A stretch of DNA of 64,000 nucleotides, from contig NC_008278.1 in the NCBI RefSeq assembly GCF_000058485.1, positions 986,962 through 1,050,961 on the forward strand, written 5' to 3'. Under the pieces are notes generated by a model. It did not search any database. It was given only the letters and a program-made list of their open reading frames with translations, and was not told where the DNA came from. The DNA comes from Frankia alni ACN14a. GTDB lineage: Bacteria > Actinomycetota > Actinomycetes > Frankiales > Frankiaceae. Shown here piece by piece: positions 1-7,117 of this stretch. The position numbers and the translations under genes were made by a program. How positions within the stretch are numbered: position 1 is the first letter of the stretch; each line of letters begins with the position of its first letter.

Positions 1-713
1 CCGTCGCGGTACCGCGCTGCCCGGTGCAGGGTGGCGGGGCCACTGGCCGTGGCCTGCACGCAGCCCCGCCGACCGCAGGTGCACCGCGGGCCTCCCGCGG
101 AGATCACCAGATGGCCGATCTCGGCCGAGCCGTGGCCGGGTCGCGGGCAGGGCCGACCGTCCAGCACGATCCCGCCGCCGACGCCCGTGCCGAGGCCGAG
201 GTACACCAGGTCGGGGCAGCCGACCGCGTGCGCCTCCGCGAGCGCGGCGAGGTCGCCGTCGTCGGCGCAGGCGACGGTCGCCCCCGGCACGAGGTCACGC
301 AGCGCCTCGGCCAGTGCCAGTCCCGTCCAGCTCGGCCGGCCCGGCCAGGTCGTCACCCGGCCGGCGGCGTCCAGGGTCGCGGGCATCGCGACCCCGACCG
401 CGGTCACCGGCCCGGCCCACTTCGTCCGCAGTGCGGCGACGTGCGCGGCGAGATCGTCGAGATCCCGCGTGGCGCTCGCCGACGGCTCCCAGCGGAACGT
501 CGCCTCGACCGGCGTGACGGTGCCGTCGGGAGCGTCCACGCGGCCTGGCCCGCCGACCTGGGTCAGGCCGCCGGTGGTGGTGGGCGTGGTGGTGGATGTC
601 GCGGCGTGGGCGGGCGCGGTGACGTGAGCCGGTTCGAGGCGCAGCGCGACCTTGGTCCCGCCGATGTCGATGCCCAGAACGCCGGGCGTCACCGGCGGGG
701 CGAGGGTGTGCAT
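1..713 (-). CDS. ROK-family sugar kinase, C-terminus outside the window
   Basis: ROK proteins phosphorylate hexoses with ATP or act as sugar-responsive regulators. No HTH precedes the kinase domain here, so a kinase is likelier. The frame opens at ATG 711-713 and is still open at base 1. The N-terminus has the phosphate loop LGIDIGGTKVAL, followed by a Ser/Thr/His-rich insertion. Next come the segment DDGDLAALAEAH in the catalytic-Asp region, the glycine loop GTGVGGGIVLDG, and the ROK zinc signature GPRCTCGRRGCVQ. The gene starts about 30 bp after the aroE-like stop on the same strand, so it is probably the third gene of that transcript. In ansamycin clusters a ROK kinase (RifN) makes kanosamine 6-phosphate, so that role is a hypothesis here; glucokinase is the alternative. 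Confidence 0.85.
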   Translation of the reverse strand, partial: MHTLAPPVTPGVLGIDIGGTKVALRLEPAHVTAPAHAATSTTTPTTTGGLTQVGGPGRVDAPDGTVTPVEATFRWEPSASATRDLDDLAAHVAALRTKWAGPVTAVGVAMPATLDAAGRVTTWPGRPSWTGLALAEALRDLVPGATVACADDGDLAALAEAHAVGCPDLVYLGLGTGVGGGIVLDGRPCPRPGHGSAEIGHLVISAGGPRCTCGRRGCVQATASGPATLHRAARYRD

Positions 714-743
714 GTGCAGTGCATGTGCAGCCTCCGGGGCTCG

Positions 744-1574
744 TCAGGGGCGGTCCGCCGGGCCGAGTTGGAAGAACGACCGGTACAGGTCCACCTGATG
801 GGCAAGCATGTGGATGCCCGGATGGGTCGCCAGCCCGAGCGCGCCGGCCGCGTCGAGCAGCCGGGTCCGCGGGGGCTTCATGATGATGTCGGCGACGACG
901 CATCCCGCTGGCAGCGCAGCGGGCGGGAAGGGCAGCGGGTCTTCGGGACGCAGGCCGAGCGGGGTCGCGTTCACCGCCAGGTCCGCGTCGCCCAGCGCCG
1001 GCTCGGCCACGGCCACCGCGGCGGCCCGGCCCGGCCAGTGTTCGTCCAGTCTGGCGAGCAGGGCTGCGCACTTCGCCCGGTCCGGGTCGTGGACCGACAA
1101 CGGCCCGCAGCCGGCGTCGAGCAGCGCGACCGCGATGGCGCTGCCGGCTCCGCCGGCCCCCATGAGCGCGACCCGCCGGCCGCGCACGGGATGGCCGGCG
1201 GCGGTCAGCCCGCGGACGAACCCGGCCCCGTCGAAGTTGTCGGCCCGCCAGCCGCCGCCGGGAATCGGGCGCAACACGTTGGCGCTGCCGCTGATCCGCG
1301 CGGCGGCGCTGTGCTCGGTGGCCAGGGCGCAGGCGGCGACCTTGTGCGGGATCGTGACGAGAACGCCGTCGAGGTTCCCGGTGGCCGCGAGCCCGCGCAG
1401 GACGGTGGCGAAGCTCGCCGGTCGGGCGTGCACCGGGACGAGGACGGCATCGATCGCGAGCCGGGCGAACAGCGGATTGAGCAGCGACGGCGCCTGCACC
1501 TGGGCGACCGGGTCACCGATGACGGCATACAGCCGGGTGGTGCCGCTCACCGGCAGCCCCGCCGGGGCCGTCAC
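744..1574 (-). CDS. shikimate dehydrogenase-like protein (AroE / SdhL / RifI type)
   Basis: A 276-residue NADP(H)-type dehydrogenase that would interconvert 3-dehydroshikimate and shikimate, or an amino/quinate analogue. The GTG start at 1572-1574 overlaps the TGA of the aroB-like gene (GTGA), indicating translational coupling. VTIPHK carries the expected catalytic Lys at about residue 78. ADNFDG carries the catalytic Asp (about 114), and GAGGAGSA (about 138-145) is the nucleotide loop. The canonical substrate-binding Ser motif (typically SxS in GDPVxHSxSP) is replaced by GDPVAQVQAPS, as I recall for SdhL and RifI-like enzymes rather than housekeeping AroE. That substitution and the neighbours argue for a specialised pathway. 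Membership of the shikimate dehydrogenase superfamily is firm; the exact substrate is not. Confidence 0.85.
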   Translation of the reverse strand: MTAPAGLPVSGTTRLYAVIGDPVAQVQAPSLLNPLFARLAIDAVLVPVHARPASFATVLRGLAATGNLDGVLVTIPHKVAACALATEHSAAARISGSANVLRPIPGGGWRADNFDGAGFVRGLTAAGHPVRGRRVALMGAGGAGSAIAVALLDAGCGPLSVHDPDRAKCAALLARLDEHWPGRAAAVAVAEPALGDADLAVNATPLGLRPEDPLPFPPAALPAGCVVADIIMKPPRTRLLDAAGALGLATHPGIHMLAHQVDLYRSFFQLGPADRP

Positions 1575-2641
1575 GCCGGGTCCTCGCGGGGCATCGCGGC
1601 GAGCGCCGCCAGCACCACGTCCTCGTCGACATCGGGCACGAGTTCCGGGCCGTGCGCGCCGTCGAGGACGAAGGTCAGCCCAGTACTCGTCGACTTCTTG
1701 TCCAGCCGCATCACCGCGACGAGCTCGGCGGGCTCCACCCCGGCGGGCAGCGCGGCGGGCAGCCCGTAGCCCTGCACGACGTCGAGGTGTTCGCGGATCC
1801 GCTCGGGCCCGATCCGGCCGAGTGCCCCGGCGAGCCGGCCGGCGAACACGGTGCCGACGGCGACGGCCTCGCCGTGGCGCAGTGCGTAATCGGTGGTGCG
1901 TTCCAGGGCGTGACCGAGGGTGTGCCCGTAGTTGAGGATGTGGCGCAGGTGGGAGTCCCGCTCGTCGCGGGCGACGACCCCGGCCTTGAGCGCCACGCTG
2001 GCCGCGATCTGCTCGGCGACCGGCCGGCCGAGCAGCCCGGGTGCCCCGATGAAGTGGGCTCGCGCGATCTCGCCGTAGCCGTTGATCCATTCCCGGCGGG
2101 GCAGGGTCGCCAGGTAGTCGGTGTCGCAGAGGACGGCGCTGGGCTGCCAGTAGGCGCCGACCAGGTTCTTGCCGGCCGGCAGGTTCACCGCGGTCTTCCC
2201 GCCGACGCTCGCGTCGACCTGGGCGAGCAGCGAGGTCGGCAGGTGCACCACGGCGACGCCGCGGTGGTAGAGCGCGGCGGCGAGCCCCACGACGTCGGTG
2301 GTCGTCCCGCCGCCGCAGGAGATGACGACGTCCCCGCGGGTCAGCCCGAAGTCCGCGAACCGGCTGCACAGCGCCTCGACGTTGGCGAGCGTCTTGTCCG
2401 CCTCGCCGTCGCGGGCGGCCAGCCGCAGCGCCGGCACGCCCGGGTCGGGCACGGCGTCGAGGGGGCGGGCGGACACGATGGCGGCCCGCCTCGCCCCGAT
2501 GGCGGCCACGACGTCGGGCAGGGTCCGGCGGACCCCGGCGCCGATGTCGACCGGGTAGCTGCGCGGACCGAGTTCCACCGGGATGCGCCGGTGGTCGGCG
2601 GCGATCCGCTCGATCGGGCTGAGCGGAAGGGTTGCAAGCAT
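1571..2641 (-). CDS. aroB: 3-dehydroquinate synthase-like protein (possible aminoDHQ synthase)
   Basis: A 356-residue sugar-phosphate cyclase of the DHQ synthase family, which uses NAD and a divalent metal to cyclise DAHP or a relative. Visible motifs are ARDGEADKTL (78-84 region), the NAD loop CGGGTTTDVVG (109-119), LLAQVDASVGGKTAVN (138-153), metal ligands Glu191, His240 or His244, and His256 (LRHGEAV), and RLDKKS near the C-terminus. Two departures from housekeeping AroB are clear: TTTD replaces the usual VxGD after GGG, and the AEVIKYG segment reads GEIARAHF, replacing the active-site Lys by Arg194. ATG at 2639-2641 gives normal family length; an in-frame GTG lies at 2650. The gene is divergent from marR and coupled to the aroE-like gene. 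Confidence 0.82.
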   Translation of the reverse strand: MLATLPLSPIERIAADHRRIPVELGPRSYPVDIGAGVRRTLPDVVAAIGARRAAIVSARPLDAVPDPGVPALRLAARDGEADKTLANVEALCSRFADFGLTRGDVVISCGGGTTTDVVGLAAALYHRGVAVVHLPTSLLAQVDASVGGKTAVNLPAGKNLVGAYWQPSAVLCDTDYLATLPRREWINGYGEIARAHFIGAPGLLGRPVAEQIAASVALKAGVVARDERDSHLRHILNYGHTLGHALERTTDYALRHGEAVAVGTVFAGRLAGALGRIGPERIREHLDVVQGYGLPAALPAGVEPAELVAVMRLDKKSTSTGLTFVLDGAHGPELVPDVDEDVVLAALAAMPREDPA

Positions 2642-2822
2642 GCCCGTCACGTTTCGTCTCCGGATTTGCGAGGTGTCGTGGCCGTCCGCCGTGCTCCCCG
2701 ATGGTCCGCCGCGGCGCCTGCGCCCCAGTCTGCCGAAGCGCCGCCAGGACGCCCCACCCGGGGCACCCGACCCGAAGATCGACGTTGTGTCCCGGTCCGC
2801 GTGGCGGGTCCCCAGGCGTGTC

Positions 2823-2864
2823 CTGGTGTCCACCAGATGGCGGCCGGCTCGTGCACCGTGCACG
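2823..2864. promoter_or_regulatory. two palindromes in the aroB/marR divergent promoter region
   Basis: CTGGTG-tc-CACCAG occupies 2823-2836 and CGTGCAC-c-GTGCACG occupies 2850-2864, the second ending 17 bp before the marR GTG. Compact palindromes in a divergent intergenic region are typical MarR-family operators. The symmetry is seen directly; binding by the adjacent MarR is inferred. Confidence 0.45.
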
Positions 2865-2881
2865 CAGAGTAAGGTCGAGCG

Positions 2882-3334
2882 GTGGGATCAGAGGACGGCG
2901 CCAGGCTCGCCGCCGCGCTGGGGATGCTGCTCGCGCGGCCGACCCGGATGCGGCTGTTCGGAGACCTGCTGGCCGCGGGCGATGTCAACCTGGACGAGGC
3001 GACCTACCCCGTGCTCAGCGGTCTGGCGCGGACGGGCCCCACGACGGCGCGCAAGCTCAGCACGGAGATCGGCATCGACCGGTCGGTGGTGAGCCGGCAC
3101 AGCGACCGGCTTGAGGCGCTCGGGTTGCTGCGTCGCTCGGCCGATCCCGACGACGCCCGGGCCACCCGGCTCACCCTCACCGACGAGGGGCACGCCGCCA
3201 TCGAGCGGCTGCGCGGCCGGCTGGCGGGCGCGTTCCAGCGCAGGCTCGACGCCTGGCCGGCCGAGGACGCGCGGGCCTTCGTCGCGGGCATGGAGCGTTT
3301 CGTCGAGGAGAACCTGGCCGAGCGGGGCCGTTAG
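2882..3334 (+). CDS. MarR-family transcriptional regulator
   Basis: A 150-residue winged-helix regulator of normal MarR length. The N-terminal dimerisation helices precede the HTH, TARKLSTEIGIDRSVVSRHSDRLEALGLL (about residues 56-83). The wing follows with the typical DPDDARATRLTLTDEG (about 88-103), and a C-terminal helix ends in EENLAERGR. The GTG start at 2882 is the first that gives this length. The gene is divergent from the aroB/aroE/ROK cassette, the usual arrangement for a MarR protein that represses its neighbour and itself and is relieved by a small aromatic ligand. The ligand is unknown; a pathway intermediate is a natural guess. Confidence 0.9.
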   Translation: MGSEDGARLAAALGMLLARPTRMRLFGDLLAAGDVNLDEATYPVLSGLARTGPTTARKLSTEIGIDRSVVSRHSDRLEALGLLRRSADPDDARATRLTLTDEGHAAIERLRGRLAGAFQRRLDAWPAEDARAFVAGMERFVEENLAERGR

Positions 3335-3538
3335 TCGCATTTCACCGAGGCCGCGGGCGACGGCGACCTATGTCACGGTCGGTGGCGCTTTCGGGTGGCC
3401 GATGCCTCCGCGCGGCGTGCCTTTCGGGAGGATCTGGGACACCGGCGGGATTCTGCGTCAGGCTCTGTGGCCACGGGCCGGTTCTCCGACCGCAGATCCG
3501 TCGAGAAACCCGGAAAGTACGTAAACGAGGAGTCCGTG

Positions 3539-4006
3539 ATGACCAAGCCGACCCCGGTGACCAGCGCTGATTCCGGCTCGCTTCCCGCGGAAACGCCCGC
3601 CGGTGCACCGGGCACGGCGCCGGACGGGTGGACCGCAGCGCAGGTCGGGGATGGTCGAGGTCGCTCCACGCCGACGTCGAAGGAGCCGGAACAGGCCGGG
3701 ACCGCTTCCCCCGTTCCCGCTGGGGCCCCACCTGCTCCGTACCCTGACGGTGGCCTGGACCAGGGGGAACACGCTGCGTCGGCGGTGTCGGAGGAGGCGG
3801 AGCTGCCCGGCGCCCGCGCGCTGTGGATCCTGGCGTTCACCTTCGCCGCACTCGGGCTGTTCTTCCCGCTCGCCGGGCTGATCGCGATCGGCTGCGGGGC
3901 GATGGCCTGGCGGAAGGGCAGCGGGCGAGGCAGGATCGCGACGTTCGTCGCGCTCGCGACGACCCTGGTCGGCCTGATCCTCACGATAGTCGTCGTCACC
4001 ACCTGA
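3539..4006 (+). CDS. DUF4190-like small membrane protein
   Basis: 155 residues. The first ~95 are Pro/Ala/Gly/Thr-rich and probably disordered and cytoplasmic. The C-terminal third has two hydrophobic segments, ALWILAFTFAALGLFFPLAG and IATFVALATTLVGLILTIVV, separated by GCGAMAWRKGSGRGR. A two-helix hairpin with a basic Gly-rich turn is the DUF4190 pattern. The ATG is preceded by a GAGGAG Shine-Dalgarno about eight bases upstream. The frame stays open further upstream but has no better start. Function unknown; such proteins are common in actinomycetes as Pro-rich-tail membrane proteins. Confidence 0.7.
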   Translation: MTKPTPVTSADSGSLPAETPAGAPGTAPDGWTAAQVGDGRGRSTPTSKEPEQAGTASPVPAGAPPAPYPDGGLDQGEHAASAVSEEAELPGARALWILAFTFAALGLFFPLAGLIAIGCGAMAWRKGSGRGRIATFVALATTLVGLILTIVVVTT

Positions 4007-4330
4007 CCGGCGGTCTCCGACGGGATCGACGGGGCCCTTTCCTCGGCTGGCCTCGCTCTGACCGGCGGAGGGTTCTTTCCCGGCTCGCAATGTGCGGTGG
4101 GGAACGCGGCGCGGCTGGTGGGCCGACCGCCGGGATGCTTTTCGGGAGTTCCCCCGACGGCACGTACCCTGCGGAATTGTCCGTACCCGGCGGGCCTGCG
4201 CCGGGCGGCGCCTTCATGGCGCAGGTGAGGCCGCCCAGCTCGGGGGGTGCCGGGCGGCCTCTGAACCGATGATGACATTCAACGGGTCGCCGGCACAAGT
4301 CCATGGGATCGCGCCACGGCGTGCCGGTGG
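4007..4330. other. intergenic gap without a recognisable gene
   Basis: Between two convergent genes. Open frames here have neither a family match nor a start with a ribosome binding site. No clear terminator hairpin was seen. Confidence 0.5.
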
Positions 4331-4900
4331 TCAGACCGGCCAGGATGAGCCGCTTTGGACCAGGTCGACCAACAGACCGGAGCCCGCGTCCAGACAGGCC
4401 TCGACCGGATGCCGCGCATCCGGCCTGACCTGCTCGATCCGGGCCCCGGCGGAGACCGGGACGCGAAGCTGGGCGGCCACGTCGTCGACGAGGTAGCCGA
4501 TGGCGAAGAGGCCCTCGCCGCGCCGGTCGAGGGTCTCCCGCGCCGCCGACGGCTGGCAACCGGGGGCGATCAGCTCCACCAGGCCGGCACCGAGCCGCCC
4601 GATCGCGACGCGGGCGCCGTCGAGCGCGACGGGCCGGCCGCGGTACACGGCGGGCCCGGACAGCGCCCGGGTGTGCCAGGAGTCGATGCCGAGGGAGACG
4701 GTGTAGAGCTCGCGGGCGAGCTCCAGATCCGTCACCACGATGGCGAAGTGATGGAACGTCAGCCCGGCCAGCGCCGCCTCGACGGCGCCGAGACCGGTGA
4801 ACGGCGCACCGGCTGGCGGGGGATCCATGGCGCCGTGACGTGCGGGAATGACCCCGGTCGCCATCCAGGCCCTGGGGTGAAAGATTGATTCGGTTGTCAC
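4331..4900 (-). CDS. VOC / glyoxalase-family protein
   Basis: 189 residues. It begins with the vicinal-oxygen-chelate strand LTFHHFAIVVTDLELARELY, in which HFAIVV supplies the first likely metal ligand. One VOC module continues through RVAIGRLGAGLVELIAPG to GLFAIGYLVDDVAAQL and ends near SGLLVDLVQSG. The GTG at 4898-4900 has an excellent upstream GGAGGGGG; a downstream ATG (4828) would also give a complete domain. VOC proteins isomerise, cleave or bind small molecules, with methylmalonyl-CoA epimerase and glyoxalase among the folds. The substrate cannot be assigned. It is divergent from the cupin gene at 5017. Confidence 0.72.
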   Translation of the reverse strand: MTTESIFHPRAWMATGVIPARHGAMDPPPAGAPFTGLGAVEAALAGLTFHHFAIVVTDLELARELYTVSLGIDSWHTRALSGPAVYRGRPVALDGARVAIGRLGAGLVELIAPGCQPSAARETLDRRGEGLFAIGYLVDDVAAQLRVPVSAGARIEQVRPDARHPVEACLDAGSGLLVDLVQSGSSWPV

Positions 4901-5016
4901 GACGCCCCCTCCGCGCCCCGCCTGAACCGGGGGAGCGCGACCGGATCGTACCGTCGGCCGTCGCGACCTGCCTTCCACCGTCGCCGGGCCGGCGGCCAGG
5001 CACGATGATGCATCCC

Positions 5017-5385
5017 ATGCCGACCTTCATCGAGTCCCCGACCGTCGTCGAGGCCGCCGGGAACCTTCCAAAGATCATTCGCGAGTACGTGGGCGGAGTG
5101 AACACGGGCACGCGGAGCCTGAGCATCGCGCACATGTCGAGTCCGGGCGGCTGGGCCGAGCCGGGGCAGCGGCCGGAGTTCGACGAATACACGATCGTCC
5201 TGCGCGGCTCGGTGACGGTGGAGCACGCCGACGGGATCATCGAGGTCGCGGCCGGCCAGGGGGTGCACACCGCCGCCGGGGAATGGGTCCGTTACAGCAC
5301 GCGTGGCGCGGACGGCGCGGACTACATCTCGGTGTGCCTGCCGGCCTTTCTCCCGGAGACCGTCCACCGGGACGAGGGTGAGTAG
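5017..5385 (+). CDS. cupin-domain protein
   Basis: 122 residues forming one small cupin barrel. Motif 1 is degenerate but visible around EFDEYTIVLRGSVTVEH, followed by AAGQGVHTAAGEWVRYSTRG as motif 2. HMSSPGGWAEPGQRPEFDEY keeps the Glu/Tyr pattern of the RmlC-like single-domain family. ATG 5017 (MPTFIESP) is the most family-like start; ATG at 5005 and 5008 are in frame and cannot be excluded. The gene sits 45 bp before the pirin gene, also a cupin-fold protein, and may be cotranscribed with it. Substrate unknown. Confidence 0.72.
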   Translation: MPTFIESPTVVEAAGNLPKIIREYVGGVNTGTRSLSIAHMSSPGGWAEPGQRPEFDEYTIVLRGSVTVEHADGIIEVAAGQGVHTAAGEWVRYSTRGADGADYISVCLPAFLPETVHRDEGE

Positions 5386-5430
5386 GGCGACTGTTTGTTG
5401 CGTATGCAACGATTGTCGTAACGTTGGGGG

Positions 5431-6483
5431 ATGAGTGGACCCGTTCTGCCCGTCGACGTCGCCCCCGTGCCGGCGGAACCGCCGGTGCCGAGTCTCCCCC
5501 CGTCACCGCCGTCGGGAGCCGACCGGGCCTCGGCGGTCGAATCGGAGCGGGCGGTCGGATCGGAGCGGGCGGTCGGATCGCAGCGGGCGGTCGGGCCGGA
5601 GCGGGCGGTCGGGCCGGCGCTGACGGTCATCGAAGGGCGGACCGCCGAGGTGGGCGGCATCCCGGTGCGGCGGGTCCTGCCCCGCCGGGCCCGGCGAACC
5701 ATCGGTGCCTGGTGCTTCGTCGACCACCTGGGTCCGATGGCGATCTCACCGTCGAATCCGGTGTCCGTCGGGCCGCATCCGCACATCGGGCTGGCCACCG
5801 TCACCTGGCTGCTGAGTGGTCGCCAGGTCCATCGGGACAGCCTCGGGTCCGAACAGGTCCTACGTGCGGGCGAGCTCAACCTGATGACCGCCGGGCACGG
5901 GGTGACCCACGCGGAGGAGTCCGAGGATCACCGGGGTGACCTGCACGGCGTGCAGCTGTGGGTGGCACAGCCCGAGCACACCCGGCACGGCCCACCCGCC
6001 TTCACCCACCACGCCGAGCTGCCCGTCGCCCGATTCGGGGCGGCCGAGGCGACGGTGCTGCTCGGCGAGCTCGACGGCAACGTCTCCCCGGCGCGCACCG
6101 ACACCCCGCTCGTCGGCGCCGACCTCGTGCTGCGGACCGGCGGCACCGTTCTGCCGCTGCGGCGCGACTTCGAGCACGGGCTGGTGGTTCTGGCCGGGGC
6201 GGTGCAGGTCGGCGCGCAGGTCCTGGGCCCCGGTCGGCTGGGCTACCTGGGCGCCGGGCACGACGAGCTGCCGCTGCGCGTCGGCGACGGCGCCCGCGCG
6301 CTGCTGCTCGGCGGGGAGCCCTTCGCCGACCGGCTGGTCATGTGGTGGAACTTCGTCGCCCGCTCCCGGGCCGAGATCGACGCCGCCCGCGCCGACTGGC
6401 AGGCCGGGGCGGACCGGTTCGGCGCCGTGGCGACCGCCACCGGGCGGATCCCCGCGCCCAGGCCCCCCTGGGCAGTCCGCTGA
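5431..6483 (+). CDS. pirin-family protein
   Basis: 350 residues with two cupin domains. The metal site is intact: GPHPHIGLATVTWLL gives the first two His, and MTAGHGVTHAEES gives the third His and Glu. The C-terminal pirin_C domain runs from about 200 to 300 with PLRRDFEHGLVVLAG. Pirins are Fe-dependent quercetinase-like or redox-sensing proteins. The first ~65 residues are not pirin; they are a low-complexity leader with repeated AVGSERAVGSQRAVGPERAVG. GTG, ATG or TTG codons after the repeat could also be used, but the ATG at 5431 is the only clear one ahead of the domain. Confidence 0.85.
   Translation: MSGPVLPVDVAPVPAEPPVPSLPPSPPSGADRASAVESERAVGSERAVGSQRAVGPERAVGPALTVIEGRTAEVGGIPVRRVLPRRARRTIGAWCFVDHLGPMAISPSNPVSVGPHPHIGLATVTWLLSGRQVHRDSLGSEQVLRAGELNLMTAGHGVTHAEESEDHRGDLHGVQLWVAQPEHTRHGPPAFTHHAELPVARFGAAEATVLLGELDGNVSPARTDTPLVGADLVLRTGGTVLPLRRDFEHGLVVLAGAVQVGAQVLGPGRLGYLGAGHDELPLRVGDGARALLLGGEPFADRLVMWWNFVARSRAEIDAARADWQAGADRFGAVATATGRIPAPRPPWAVR
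5533..5616. repeat. 18-bp minisatellite in the pirin N-terminus
   Basis: About 4.5 copies of an 18-bp unit (cggagcgggcggtcggat and variants) encode repeated hexapeptides SERAVG/PERAVG. The copies differ at a few bases, so the array is moderately old. The unit is a multiple of three, so changes in copy number preserve the pirin frame. Confidence 0.85.
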
Positions 6484-6509
6484 CCCGGGCTGATCGGTGG
6501 CGGCGCGGG

Positions 6510-6947
6510 CTAGTCGGTGGCCCGGCTTCGGCGGGCGCCGAGACCCTGGACGACGAAGCCCAGTCCGATGCCGAGCAGCCAGACGTCCTTGGCGATGGGC
6601 AGCCCCTGCTGCGTCGGCCAGATCGTGCCCTCCTCGCGCATGCCCTCCGTGTGGGCGTAGAGCCCGAGCAGCCCCCCGGAGAAGGCGGACAGCCCGAGGC
6701 CGGCGAGTGCGGTGGGGACGACGGGGGTGACGAGTGCCGTACCCAGGGCGATCTCGGCGCCGGCGAGCACCTTCGTGAAGGTCACCGGGTCGAGCTTCGC
6801 CAGGAACGGATAGGTGTTCGCCGCCAGGCCGTGCAGTCCCTCGGCGGTGGCCCGGTCGGCCTTCCACTTGCCCAGACCCGAGTGCAGGATGAACGCCCCG
6901 GCCGCGGCGCGGCCGGGGACGTCACGTGCCTTGAGGGGCAGTCCCAT
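6510..6947 (-). CDS. DoxX-like integral membrane protein
   Basis: 145 residues with about four hydrophobic segments: RAAAGAFILHSGLGKW, FTKVLAGAEIALGTALV, VPTALAGLGLSAFSGGLLGLY and AKDVWLLGIGLGFVVQGLG. This spacing and the opening AFILHSGLGKWKAD resemble DoxX/DoxD-type four-helix proteins. ATG at 6945-6947 has GGAAGG about ten bases upstream and is preferred over the upstream TTG at 6956. It lies tail-to-tail with the pirin gene, 26 bp apart. DoxX proteins are linked to quinone or thiol redox chemistry, but nothing here fixes a role. Confidence 0.7.
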   Translation of the reverse strand: MGLPLKARDVPGRAAAGAFILHSGLGKWKADRATAEGLHGLAANTYPFLAKLDPVTFTKVLAGAEIALGTALVTPVVPTALAGLGLSAFSGGLLGLYAHTEGMREEGTIWPTQQGLPIAKDVWLLGIGLGFVVQGLGARRSRATD

Positions 6948-7117
6948 GGTGGGCAACCTTCCGTCAGGCGGCGCTGCCTCCGCTGGCCGCTGGGTGCCGG
7001 ACGGCTCGCGCCGGCCGACGTGTCATCCCAAACGTAACGTCGCCGGCGGCCGGACGGCGAGCGGGACCGCCCGACCGGCGGTACGGGCGGACCGCGCCCG
7101 ACCGGGGCCCGGCGGTG

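Noticed and set aside
24-1769. Long plus-strand open frame (581 codons)
   Set aside because: It is antisense to the ROK, aroE-like and aroB-like genes and has Arg/Gly-rich random-looking sequence typical of shadow frames in GC-rich DNA.
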